From contig JABWAM010000050.1 in the NCBI GenBank assembly GCA_013360985.1, positions 1 through 12,096 on the forward strand: a DNA stretch of 12,096 nt, in the 5' to 3' direction. This DNA comes from Verrucomicrobiia bacterium. GTDB lineage: Bacteria; Verrucomicrobiota; Verrucomicrobiia; JABWAM01. The notes below the pieces were generated by a model. That model made no database searches, was not told the origin of the DNA, and worked only from the letters and a program-made list of their open reading frames with translations. Of this stretch, positions 1 through 8,100 are shown in pieces. The translations under genes were made by a program, and so were the position numbers. How positions within the stretch are numbered: position 1 is the stretch's first letter; the number at the start of each line of letters is the position of its first letter.

Positions 1-143
1 CCATGGCCGACGCGGCGAAAGCCCTTTATCGCGCGCGGCGCGTGATCGCGCCGCAGCCCGCGGCCGCGAAAATCTACGCCCCGCTCTACGAACGCTTCCG
101 CCTCCTCCGCCGCGCGGTGCATGGCCTCGCGGAGTCTCCCTGA
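1..143 (+). CDS. FGGY-family carbohydrate kinase, C-terminal end (partial)
   Basis: An open frame enters from the left edge and stops with TGA at 141-143, leaving about 46 visible codons. The ATG at position 3 is probably internal. The peptide has the pattern of FGGY sugar kinase C-termini (ribulokinase and xylulokinase type): Arg-rich helix, then VIAPQP, then IYAPLYERFRLL, matching the usual P-x-P...Y-x-x-L-Y-x-x-Y/F-R-x-L tail. Such kinases phosphorylate a sugar or polyol in the cytoplasm with ATP. The catalytic and ATP-binding parts are outside the window, so the substrate cannot be named. The gene converges on the epimerase, with 18 bp between the two stop codons and no clear terminator. 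The family call rests only on this tail and is moderately sure. Confidence 0.6.
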   Translation, partial: MADAAKALYRARRVIAPQPAAAKIYAPLYERFRLLRRAVHGLAESP

Positions 144-161
144 TCTCCGGGGGACACGCTC

Positions 162-1223
162 TCAGAGATAGAGCGCGCGGAGGCGCGGTTCTTCGCGCCG
201 GATCCAGTCGGCGATCAGGGCGTAGCCTTCCTCAAGGCCGATGCGCGGCATCCAACCGAGGGCCTTCTCCACAGGGCGATTGTCGGTGTGATAAACGACG
301 AAATCCGCCGTGCGCGGACGCGCTTCTATCGCGGGACGCACCTTGCGCCCAAAAATCCTCGAAACGATCGCGGTGGCTTCCCGGAGCGAAAGGCTGTTCT
401 TCCGCCCTCCGCCTGCGTTGAAGACGCGACCCGCGACCTGCCCAATCCGCCGCATCTCCGACTCGAAGAGGCGGCAGGCGTCCTCGACGAAGAGGACGTC
501 GCGCACCTGTTTGCCCTTCCAGCCGATATAGGTGAGCGGCAGGCCAAAATGCGCGGCGATCGCCCACCAAGCCACCCAGCCCTGCGTGCATTTGCCGAAC
601 TGACCCGGCCCGCTGAGCAGGCCGAAGCGATTGACGACGATCGGCATCGCGAAGGCGCGCGCCCATTCTTGACAGATCAAGTCCGCGCAAATCTTCGAGA
701 GCCCGTAGATGCTGTGGTGCGCGCCGTCCACGTCGAACTCATGGGAAAATCCGTGGAGCGGATCAAAGCCCCGACAGGGCCGCGCGCGGCGAGGATCCCA
801 TTCCCAGCGCGTGGCGGTCTCGCGCACGGGAAAGGCGTTCACCCGATCGGCGCCGTAAACGCGGTTGGTGCTGCAGAAGAGGAAGGCCGCGCCGATCCCC
901 CGCGCGTGCTCGAGGGCGTTGAGCAGGCCCACCGTGTTGTTGGTGAGATCGAACGTCGGATTGGCGTACCCGTCGGTTGCCGAGGTTTGCGCGGAACAAT
1001 CCACGACAAACTCGAGGTCGCGCGGCAGCGCCACGAAATCTTCCCGATTTCGGACGTCCCCGTGATGGAAGCGGATGCCGAGGCGCTTGAACTCCTCGAG
1101 GTTGATCTCCGCGCCGCGCCGGACCAGGTTGTCCATCACGTCCACCCGGTGACCGCGTTCGCGGAAAAAGCGCGCGCTGTTCGCGCCGAGAAAACCGGCG
1201 CCGCCAAGGATGAGAATTTTCAT
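162..1223 (-). CDS. NAD-dependent SDR epimerase, CDP-paratose 2-epimerase-like
   Basis: This is a 353-residue extended short-chain dehydrogenase/reductase. Visible motifs are the Rossmann glycine loop GGAGFLG at residues 7-13, Asp31 at the end of beta-2 (NAD preference), the STN triad serine/threonine region at 118-120, and the catalytic YGLSK (Tyr173, Lys177). Downstream, QGWVAWW (214-220), GKQVRDVLFVEDA (237-249) and FNAGGGRKNSLSL (268-280) closely match what I know of CDP-paratose 2-epimerase (RfbE/Tyv, EC 5.1.3.10). That enzyme converts CDP-paratose to CDP-tyvelose for O-antigen sugars. No other CDP-dideoxysugar genes are visible, so it may act on another nucleotide sugar. The ATG start fits the Rossmann fold exactly, but no Shine-Dalgarno sequence precedes it. 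The stop is TGA at 162-164. The fold is near certain and the substrate is not. Confidence 0.85.
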   Translation of the reverse strand: MKILILGGAGFLGANSARFFRERGHRVDVMDNLVRRGAEINLEEFKRLGIRFHHGDVRNREDFVALPRDLEFVVDCSAQTSATDGYANPTFDLTNNTVGLLNALEHARGIGAAFLFCSTNRVYGADRVNAFPVRETATRWEWDPRRARPCRGFDPLHGFSHEFDVDGAHHSIYGLSKICADLICQEWARAFAMPIVVNRFGLLSGPGQFGKCTQGWVAWWAIAAHFGLPLTYIGWKGKQVRDVLFVEDACRLFESEMRRIGQVAGRVFNAGGGRKNSLSLREATAIVSRIFGRKVRPAIEARPRTADFVVYHTDNRPVEKALGWMPRIGLEEGYALIADWIRREEPRLRALYL

Positions 1224-1296
1224 GCGGCGTCAATCTAGCCCGCGCGCCGTTCGCTCCCAAGAGGAAAGACACCGGGGTCGCCGCCGCGCCGTTTGT

Positions 1297-1309
1297 CCGC
1301 CGAGGGCGG
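1297..1309 (-). terminator. Short GC hairpin directly after glnA (weak terminator candidate)
   Basis: A 5-bp perfect stem (CCGCC / GGCGG) with a 3-nt loop begins directly after the glnA TGA. No T-run follows on the minus strand, so it is not a standard intrinsic terminator. It may stabilise the 3' end or pause polymerase. The 86 bp between glnA and the epimerase hold nothing else recognisable. Confidence 0.25.
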
Positions 1310-2722
1310 TCAGCAATCGTAATACATGTGAAACTCGTAGGGATGCGGCCGAAGGCGGATCTGGTCCTGTTCCTTGCGCTTCAGGGTGATCCAGGTCTCC
1401 ACGACGTCGTCGGTGAAGACGTCGCCCTTGAGGAGGAACTCGTGATCCTTGGCGAGGGCGTCGCACGCCTCGCCGAGACTGGCCGGCACGGAGGGCACTT
1501 TCTTGAGTTCCGCGGGCGGCAGTTCGTAAATGTTCTTGTCGAGCGGATCGCCCGGATCGATGCGGTTCTGGATGCCGTCGAGGCCGGCCAGCATCAGCGC
1601 CGAGAAGGCGAGGTAGGGGTTCGCGGCCGGGTCGGGCGGACGATACTCGATGCGCTTGGCCTTCGGGCTGGGCGAATAGGCGGGGATCCGAATCGCCGCC
1701 GAACGGTTGCGGCTCGAGTAGGCGAGGTTGACGGGCGCCTCGAAGCCGGGCGTAAGCCGTTTGTAGCTGTTCACCGTGGGATTGCAGAAGGCGCAGAGCG
1801 CTTTCGCATGCTTGAGGATCCCGCCGATGAAGTGCAGGGCGAGCGGGCTGAGCCCCGCGTACTCGTTCCCAGCGAAGAGCGGCTTCCCTTTCTTCCAGAG
1901 GCTCATGTGCACGTGCATCCCGCTCCCGTTGTCGCCGAAGAGCGGCTTGGGCATGAAGGTCACCGTCTTGCCCCGCCGTTTGGCGACGTTCTTCACGATG
2001 TACTTGTAGAGGAGCATGTCGTCGGCCATCTCGACGAGGCGGTTGAAGCGCAGATCGATCTCCGCCTGGCCGGCGGTGGCGACCTCATGATGCTCGCGTT
2101 CCACGCGAAGGCCGCACTCCTTCATGACCATGACCATCTCGTTGCGGAGATCCCCTTGGGTGTCGGCAGGCGAGACGGGGAAATAGCCTTCCTTGTGGCG
2201 AATCTTGTTGCCGAGGTTGCCGCCCGCTTCCTCGCGGGAGGAGTTCCAGATGCCTTCGCTCGAATCGAGGCGGTAGAACGCGCCGCAAGCGTCCGTGCCG
2301 TAGCGAATTTCATCCAAAATGAAGAACTCCGCCTCGGGCCCGACGAACGCCGTGTCGGCGATGCCGGTCTGCTTGAGGTACGCCTCCGCTTTGCGCGCGA
2401 TGTTTCGCGGATCGCGCGAGTACGGCTCGCGGGTGATTGTGTCCACGGCGTCCGCCACGAGGCTGAGCGTCGTGACCGCCGGGAAAGGATCGAGCACCGC
2501 CGTCGAGGGATCGAGGAGCAGGAGCATGTCGCTCGCCTCGATGGATTTCCATCCGCGGATCGAGCTGCCGTCGAAACCGAGGCCGGCTTCAAAAACTTCC
2601 TCCTCAAGCTCGGCGATGGGGAGGGTGAAGTGCTGCCAGGTTCCGAGAAAGTCGCAGAACTTGATGTCCACGAGCTTCACATCCTTCTGCTTGCAGAAGG
2701 CCAGGATTTCTTTCGGGGTCAT
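1310..2722 (-). CDS. glnA: Type I glutamine synthetase
   Basis: This 470-residue protein makes glutamine from glutamate, ammonium and ATP in the cytoplasm, normally as a dodecamer. Length and motifs fit the GSI-beta class: FDGSSIRGW (50-58), the metal-site glutamates in GPEAEFF (Glu130, Glu132), HHEVATAGQ with Glu213, NGSGMHVH (265-272, His270), the substrate loop NRSAAIRIP (339-347), and the RIEYRPPD segment (Glu359, Arg361). NIYELPP carries Tyr399 at the position of the adenylylated tyrosine, so GlnE-type control is likely. It is the last gene of amtB-glnK-glnA, 72 bp after glnK. The MTPKEIL start matches the family N-terminus. Oddly, the leader just before the ATG is pyrimidine-rich (CCCCACCTCCCCT), with no Shine-Dalgarno sequence. 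The gene is complete and the identification very sure. Confidence 0.97.
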   Translation of the reverse strand: MTPKEILAFCKQKDVKLVDIKFCDFLGTWQHFTLPIAELEEEVFEAGLGFDGSSIRGWKSIEASDMLLLLDPSTAVLDPFPAVTTLSLVADAVDTITREPYSRDPRNIARKAEAYLKQTGIADTAFVGPEAEFFILDEIRYGTDACGAFYRLDSSEGIWNSSREEAGGNLGNKIRHKEGYFPVSPADTQGDLRNEMVMVMKECGLRVEREHHEVATAGQAEIDLRFNRLVEMADDMLLYKYIVKNVAKRRGKTVTFMPKPLFGDNGSGMHVHMSLWKKGKPLFAGNEYAGLSPLALHFIGGILKHAKALCAFCNPTVNSYKRLTPGFEAPVNLAYSSRNRSAAIRIPAYSPSPKAKRIEYRPPDPAANPYLAFSALMLAGLDGIQNRIDPGDPLDKNIYELPPAELKKVPSVPASLGEACDALAKDHEFLLKGDVFTDDVVETWITLKRKEQDQIRLRPHPYEFHMYYDC

Positions 2723-2794
2723 AGGGGAGGTGGGGTTGAGGAGGGGATAAGGTTGAGTTTTGGGAAACAGGAATCGAGACGAAAATTGACGGCG

Positions 2795-3133
2795 TTAGAC
2801 GGCCTTCTCGCCGCGTTCGTCGGTCCGGATCCGGACCGCTTCTTCGATGTGCGAGACAAAGACCTTGCCGTCACCGATCTTGCCGGTGCGGGCGGCCTTG
2901 ATGATGAGATCTACGGCCTTGGAAGCGACCGCGTCGCCGACAACCACCTCGATCTTCATTTTCGGGAGGAAATCCACGGTGTACTCGCTTCCGCGATAAA
3001 TTTCGGTGTGCCCCTTCTGGCGCCCAAAGCCCTTGACCTCGGACATGGTCATCCCCACCGCGCCGAGATCGAGGAGGGCTTCGCGCACCTCGCCCAGTTT
3101 GAAAGGCTTGATGATCGCTTCGATTTTTTTCAT
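2795..3133 (-). CDS. glnK: PII nitrogen regulatory protein
   Basis: This 112-residue PII protein forms a trimer that senses ATP/ADP and 2-oxoglutarate and regulates ammonium uptake and glutamine synthetase. The N-terminus MKKIEAIIKPFKL is family-typical. The T-loop (about 37-55) keeps Gln39, Arg47 and Tyr51, the residue uridylylated by GlnD, and Lys58 follows. The second signature TGKIGDGKVFV is at 83-93, and the RIRT ending near 101-104 is also standard. I use glnK rather than glnB because the gene is coupled to amtB, which ends 20 bp upstream. glnA follows 72 bp downstream. The start is unambiguous, yet the mRNA upstream reads CACCCTCCTCCTC, the complement of a Shine-Dalgarno sequence rather than one. 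Identity as PII is very sure; glnK versus glnB is inferred from context. Confidence 0.95.
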   Translation of the reverse strand: MKKIEAIIKPFKLGEVREALLDLGAVGMTMSEVKGFGRQKGHTEIYRGSEYTVDFLPKMKIEVVVGDAVASKAVDLIIKAARTGKIGDGKVFVSHIEEAVRIRTDERGEKAV

Positions 3134-3153
3134 GAGGAGGAGGGTGTGGAAGA

Positions 3154-4629
3154 TCAGGTGTTGTAGGCGCCCTCGCCGTGCTGCGAGAGATCGAGGCCGA
3201 GGGTTTCATCCTCTTCGCTGACCCGGAGGCCGATGAGGGCGTCGATCGCCTTCAGAATGAGGTAGGTCGCCGCCATCGCCAGCGCCCAGGCGAAAGCGAC
3301 CGCCTTGAGTTGATGGAGGAATTGCCCAAAACCGCCTGCCAGAGAAACCGTCGCACCGTGCGCTTTCCAGGTGGACGCGAGGGCGGGGTTCACCTCGGGA
3401 TCGGCGAAGATCCCCGTGAGCAGGGCGCCGAGGGTTCCACCAAGGCCATGCACGCCGAAGGCGTCCAGAGAATCGTCGTAGCCAAAGGCGGCCTTCAGCT
3501 TCGTGACGGCGAAGTAGCAGGCCGCGCCGGCCAGTAGACCGATGAGCAATCCCACGGCGGGCGTCACGAAGCCCGCGGCGGGCGTGATGGCCACGAGGCC
3601 CGCGACCATGCCAGAGGCCAAACCGAGCGCGCTCGGTTTGCCTTTGAGAATCCATTCGAGTCCCGCCCACGCGAGGGCGGCGGCGGCCGTCGCGAAATGG
3701 GTTGCGGCAAAGGCGGCGGAGGCGAGCGCGCCCGCGTTCAGCGCGCTGCCGGCGTTGAACCCAAACCATCCGATCCAAAGAAGACCGGCGCCGACAAGGC
3801 TGTAGACGACGTTGTGCGGAGGCATCGGCGTCGAGGGATGGCCGAGCCTTTTGCCGAGGACCAGGCAGCAGACGAGGGCCGAGACGCCCGAACTGACGTG
3901 GACCACCGTTCCCCCCGCGAAATCGAGCGCGGGAATCGCACCGCCGAGCACCCAGTTGAAAAGGCCTCCTTTTCCCCAAACCATGTGGGCCATGGGAAAA
4001 TAAACGACCGTCGCCCACAGCAGGATAAAAAGGACCATCGCGCTGAACTTCATGCGTTCGGCGAACGCGCCGCTGATCAGCGCGGGCGTGATGATCGCGA
4101 ACATGAGTTGGAAAAGCATGAAGCTCTGATGCGGCACCGTGCCTGCATAGTCGAGGTTCGGCGCCGCGCCGACGCCGCGCAGCAGGAAGTGCTGACCGGG
4201 ATCGCCGAAGAAACGGTTGCCCTCTCCGAAAGCGACGCTGTAGCCGTACAAAATCCAGAGAACACTCATCAGCGCCATAAGGAACAGACTGTGCATCATC
4301 GTGGAGAGGACGTTCTTCGAGCGGACCAATCCGCCGTAGAAGAGCGCGAGACCGGGCCCCGTCATCATCAGCACGAGTGCGGCGCTGGTCAGCAGCCAGG
4401 CATGATCGCCGGCGTTCACGCTCACGCGGCTTGCGCGATGAACCGCCGCCGGCGCCGTATGATTCATCAACGCCTCGAGATCCGTCACCCGTTCCTCGAG
4501 ACTGGCATCGCGGGGCGCGCCGGCGGCTTCCGCGCCATGAACTCCCAGCGCGAAAGCAAAGAGAACGGCCGCCCTCCCGAGAGATCTCAAGACTCTCCTC
4601 CTCCACGCGAGATTCTGGTTTTTCCACAT
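3154..4629 (-). CDS. amtB: Ammonium transporter Amt/AmtB family
   Basis: This 491-residue inner-membrane ammonium channel would be gated by the GlnK encoded next to it. A signal-peptide-like segment (Arg-rich start, hydrophobic 18-30, small residues to about 37) precedes a short charged heptad stretch (DASLEERVTDLEALMN, 41-56) and eleven or so membrane segments. Key motifs are GPGLALFYGGLVRSKN (91-106), the signature DFAGGTVVHVSSG with the first channel histidine His244, and FGVHGLGG with the second, His394. The C-terminus RVSEEDETLGLDLSQHGE is the GlnK-contacting tail. The start is uncertain. The ATG at 4629 has no Shine-Dalgarno sequence, while TTG at 4588-4590 (codon 14) has AGGAGG six bases upstream and would still leave a complete signal peptide. 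First gene of the operon. Confidence 0.94.
   Translation of the reverse strand: MWKNQNLAWRRRVLRSLGRAAVLFAFALGVHGAEAAGAPRDASLEERVTDLEALMNHTAPAAVHRASRVSVNAGDHAWLLTSAALVLMMTGPGLALFYGGLVRSKNVLSTMMHSLFLMALMSVLWILYGYSVAFGEGNRFFGDPGQHFLLRGVGAAPNLDYAGTVPHQSFMLFQLMFAIITPALISGAFAERMKFSAMVLFILLWATVVYFPMAHMVWGKGGLFNWVLGGAIPALDFAGGTVVHVSSGVSALVCCLVLGKRLGHPSTPMPPHNVVYSLVGAGLLWIGWFGFNAGSALNAGALASAAFAATHFATAAAALAWAGLEWILKGKPSALGLASGMVAGLVAITPAAGFVTPAVGLLIGLLAGAACYFAVTKLKAAFGYDDSLDAFGVHGLGGTLGALLTGIFADPEVNPALASTWKAHGATVSLAGGFGQFLHQLKAVAFAWALAMAATYLILKAIDALIGLRVSEEDETLGLDLSQHGEGAYNT
4594..4604 (-). promoter_or_regulatory. Strong Shine-Dalgarno inside the annotated amtB start region
   Basis: The minus strand reads GGAGGAGGAGA here, followed by GTC and TTG (4588-4590) in the amtB frame. 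As coding sequence it would be rare consecutive AGG-AGG-AGA arginine codons in a GC-rich genome, so it looks more like a ribosome-binding site for a TTG start at amtB codon 14 of the longer model. Confidence 0.45.
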
Positions 4630-4759
4630 ACGCGAGTTGAGAAGGAGCAGGCGTCATGCCAACTCCTCATTCGCGCGCGCCACGGAGCAAAATGCGCACA
4701 GGATCGCCCACGCGCGCGTGAATCTCTGCGCAACATGGTCAAATTGCGACAGGGCAACA

Positions 4760-4837
4760 AAAAAGGCGCTTCAAGACTTCGGAGAGGACACCCCTGGAGA
4801 TCGCTTTCCGAAGGCGGAATGGGCCATGCGCCTTTTT
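4760..4837. terminator. Nested inverted repeat, bidirectional terminator-like or structured RNA
   Basis: Outer arms AAAAAGGCGC (4760-4769) and GCGCCTTTTT (4828-4837) are a perfect 10-bp inverted repeat. Inside them CTTCGGAGAG (4777-4786) pairs with CTTTCCGAAG (4804-4813), 10 bp including one G-U. Each strand ends in GCGCC plus a T-run: five Ts on the plus strand, six Ts on the minus strand. It could stop minus-strand transcription arriving from the restriction operon before amtB, or form part of a longer amtB leader. The 58-base interval between the outer arms is long for a classical terminator. I recognise no known riboswitch class. The rest of 4630-4884 holds only the tRNA promoter and possible weak amtB promoter elements. 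Confidence 0.5.
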
Positions 4838-4842
4838 CGACA

Positions 4843-4871
4843 TTGAAATTGCGCGGCGCGCCGACTAGTGT
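4843..4871 (+). promoter_or_regulatory. Sigma70-type promoter of tRNA-Gly
   Basis: TTGAAA at 4843-4848 serves as -35 box and TAGTGT at 4866-4871 as -10 box, with exactly 17 bp between. Transcription would begin near 4878, just before the mature tRNA 5' end at 4885. The sequence after the -10 box (CGGCTCC) is GC-rich, as in stringently controlled stable-RNA promoters. The spacer contains the palindrome GGCGCGCC (4855-4862). Confidence 0.6.
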
Positions 4872-4884
4872 CGGCTCCTCGGAT

Positions 4885-4958
4885 GCGGGTGTGGTTCAAT
4901 GGTAGAACGTGGGCTTCCCAAGCCTGAGACGAGGGTTCGATTCCCTTCACCCGCTCCA
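4885..4958 (+). tRNA. tRNA-Gly (anticodon CCC)
   Basis: This 74-nt sequence folds as a full cloverleaf. The acceptor arm GCGGGTG (4885-4891) pairs with CACCCGC (4948-4954), followed by discriminator T and an encoded CCA (4956-4958). The D arm is GTTC/GAAC, the anticodon stem TGGGC/GCCTG has two wobble pairs, and the loop TTCCCAA places anticodon CCC at 4917-4919, which reads GGG glycine codons. The T arm is GAGGG-TTCGATT-CCCTT. It is a lone tRNA with its own promoter, on the opposite strand to both flanking operons. Its 3' end faces the restriction island, a usual arrangement for an island integration site, but no att repeat is visible in the window. Confidence 0.97.
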
Positions 4959-4979
4959 CTCTCTTGACGACGCGGTTTC

Positions 4980-5143
4980 CGCGACGGATTTCCACGGCTC
5001 CGCGAACTCGACGACGATTTGCGGGACGGCTTTTCTGAGGAGCTTCAACGGCGGACGATGACCGGCGACAGGCGCGAGGATTCCAGCGGGGCGGACGATT
5101 TGACGGACGCGGCGACGCTGACGGACGGACGCGACGGATTTCC
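4980..5143. repeat. GAC-rich spacer with short direct repeats
   Basis: The spacer between the tRNA and the end of res (4959-5181) is full of GACG and GGACGG words. A 14-bp direct repeat, CGCGACGGATTTCC, occurs at 4980-4993 and 5130-5143, exactly 150 bp apart. The 10-mer GGCGGACGAT occurs near 5050 and again near 5090, 40 bp apart. No credible gene, integrase remnant or terminator is seen. A 43-codon frame (5058-5189) and two minus-strand frames cross it but look like composition artefacts. Confidence 0.5.
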
Positions 5144-5181
5144 GGCGGCGTTTTCGGGGACGCGTGCGTCTTCTCTTCTGT

Positions 5182-8100
5182 TCAAGTAGCGGAGCCACTT
5201 GTCCGCATTGCCGGAGACTCGGACTGTGCAAGAAGCTTTGGCAATACCTGAGGATCCCGGCACACGAGAAAATCCCATGCTCCCAACCGACCCCAGTTGT
5301 TGACGGCGGTTATCCAACGGCGTGCAGCTTGGTGCTTCGCACGGTCTTGGTCGTTTTCCTCGCCTTTCATCTCAAGAATCGTGGTCTTCCCGCTCTTCAT
5401 TCGCAGGACGTAGTCCGGCTCAAAATGATGTTGGACGCCTTCGTACTCGTAGGGGATCAGAAGAAACGGACGATCATTCCGCACGTAGCAGAATACGTGA
5501 TCCCTCTGCTGTTCCAGATAGAAGGCGGCTGTTTGCTCCCATGAGCTATCCAAGACCACCGCGTTGACATGAGAGCGTTCAGTTCTGTGAACGATTCTCT
5601 TCGTAGTAAAATCAACATCGGCTGTTGTGCCCAACGGCTTGTACCGATTCAGAATGGGGAGGATCGGCATTTCGCCTTCTTGCTCGTCAGGCACGATGGC
5701 GTCCAGCAGCCTCTCTTTGATTCGGCGGACGTATTTCTCAAGTCCAATTTCGCAAGGATTAGCGCCGCGAAAATCCACTTTCATCCCGACGAAACCGCGA
5801 ACGATTCGCAAGACTTGAGGAAAAAGCTCGTGCCGGGCAAGGCCGCGCGTCTTGGCAGAACCGCGAACCGGCGCTTGCGAGCCTTCGCCGACCAGCGCCG
5901 CAACAATCTGGCGCGCGATTTCAAATTCGATTTCTTGAAGGTGATGGCGCGCGTAGTACTCGGAGCGGTTGTGTTCGACATATTCACCCATGCCACCGCC
6001 CTTCGCGCCGCCTTCGATATGGTCGGTTATGATGCGTAGGAATGTGGCGGTCGGCGTGTGCTCGGGTTCGATAACCAAGCGCTCAAGCGTCGTAAAATCG
6101 GCTTTCACCGACGGCTTGCGGAGGGCATAGACGTAGCCCTCGACGTTCGGAAAGCGGATTTCGTAGGCTGCTCGCTCCGGCAACGCGTAGACATGGTTGA
6201 CGGGCCGGTCCGGTGGTGTCCGGGACGGCTTGCCCTTGTACGGAATAACCGAAAAGGGGATGCCGTAAACGTCAACGTATTCCTCGGGAAGCAGCTCCGT
6301 TTGCGGGTCCGGCGTGTAATTCATGCGCCGCAGACCGCGCCCCACCACCTGCTCACAGAGCAGTTGACTGCCAAACGCGCGCACGCCGAGAATATGCGTC
6401 ACGTTGTTTGCGTCCCATCCTTCAGTAAGCATCGCAACCGACACCACGCAACGCACGTCCTGCCCCGGCTTTCCCAGCCGTCCGATGGTATTAACGATTT
6501 CTCGAAGTTCTTTCGCGGCCTCGTCGCGCGTGGCGTCAGGGTCTTCGCTTTCGACCTTCTCAAGGCGTTTGCTGTCAATCCGGATCGTCCATAGCCGACC
6601 CTTGTCGTTTTGGAAGAGTTCCGGGAATACTTTGCTGGAACCGTAGGTCACGGTTGATCTGGATCGCTTCCGCCGCCTTGTCGGCTCTTCGTCATCGTTG
6701 TTCGCGTCCTCGGGAATGCTCTCGACTTCCGACTGTCCCGATGTGTTTTCAAAGAACACTTGGGCGATGTCCGTATTGTCGCAAACCACGATCATAACCG
6801 GCGGGGCTTTGAGCGCCGTGTCACTGGCCTGCTGAATCGCCTCAAAGGTCTTCTTGTATTCCCCGGCCAGTTGCACCAAGGCGTCCTGCGCCCGTTCCCA
6901 CACGACGTCAGGCTTTGGCCGCTTATTCGACAAGCGTTGCGCCGGAGCCAGGTCCTTCGTGAGGTTTCGCCAGAGCCGGAAATACTTGGGATCGGGCTGG
7001 CCGGTGGTGTCGCTCACCGGCAAGCGTGGGATTTTGGTAATGCCGCTCTCGATGGCATCCACGAGTCCGAAATCGCTGACGATCCAAGGAAACGGCTCGC
7101 CTTCCGGAAACCCGCTTCCGCCGATGTAGAAAGGCGTTGCGGAAAGGTCCACACAAAACTTGATCCCGCAGGCTTTGTTGATCCGATCCAACCCTTGGAC
7201 CCAGATCGTCGCCTCCTCGCGGTCTTTCCTGGCCTCGGCGTCGGCCTTGCGAGCCTCTTCCTCGGTCATGGGTTTGGGACGATAGGCATGGTGACCCTCG
7301 TCATTCAACACCATCAACGGGCCTCGCTCGAAAAGATCTCCGAGCCGGTTCCTGGCAAATGCCTCGTCCGTCTCTTCCCCCTTCTTCACAACCGCGAAGC
7401 TCTTACCGCCCTCGCTGTGTTCGGACTCTGGCGCGAAAAAGTGCCAATTCGTGACCAGCACCTTACCCGTCCGAATCACGTCCCGGTATTGCGGCGGGAC
7501 CACGTCGAATTGCGAGTAATAGTCCTCGCCCCGGCTGTCTGTCCGAAGGACCTGCAACCGTTCCTTGATCGTGAGATTCGGGCAGACAATCAGGGCGGCA
7601 TGCGGGAATCGTTCGTCACTCGGCACTCTCGCCCGATTGCAGAACGCCCAGGCAATCAGCATGGACATGACCACCGTCTTTCCGCTCCCCGTCGCCATTT
7701 TCGATGCGTACCGCGCGATCGGCTCGGCGTTGCCCTCGCTGTTCCAGAGCAGGTTAAAATCAAAGTCGGAAAACTCGGGGTTCCATCGCGGCTGACCGCG
7801 TTTACCGTCCCGCCGGCAGCCACGGATTTCGTTCAGGAAGATGATCGTTTCCGCCGCCTCCAACTGGCAGAAGAAGAAACGCCGTGCGCGGTCCTTCCGC
7901 CACCAATGCCGCAGCAAATCCTTGGTGACATTGGTCGCGCCTTCCCAATCCGACGCCCGCCAGCGTTTCACGTCCACCCGCAACTTGTTCACGCAGACCA
8001 GATCCCGGCGATCCTCTTCCAGCTCCAGCGTCATCTGGCCGTGCCGGATGTCGGCGGACGGGTCCTTGTACCAGTAGGAAGCCCGTCTTCTCCCTTCCAT

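Noticed and set aside
1328..3166. 612-codon plus-strand frame
   Set aside because: It is the mirror of glnA and glnK, a high-GC antisense shadow with no motifs.
3206..4657. 483-codon minus-strand frame overlapping amtB
   Set aside because: The Arg/Gly-rich translation has no family resemblance, and amtB is certain in the other frame. The good ribosome site is reported separately as a finding.
4630..4760. Sigma54 promoter for amtB
   Set aside because: TTGC-like -12 elements occur, but none has a GG at the required distance, so I cannot support one.
4759..4838. Glycine or glutamine riboswitch upstream of amtB
   Set aside because: The nested stems lack the conserved core sequences of the glycine aptamer and the glnA RNA motif.
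4771..4995. 74-codon minus-strand frame containing GIEPSSQAWEAHVLPLNHT
   Set aside because: It is the antisense of the tRNA-Gly gene; this peptide is a familiar spurious prediction opposite glycine tRNAs.
4947..5317. Two arginine/serine-rich minus-strand frames over the spacer after res
   Set aside because: One overlaps the tRNA, both overlap the end of res, and neither has a recognisable fold or ribosome site. Low-complexity GAC repeats explain them.
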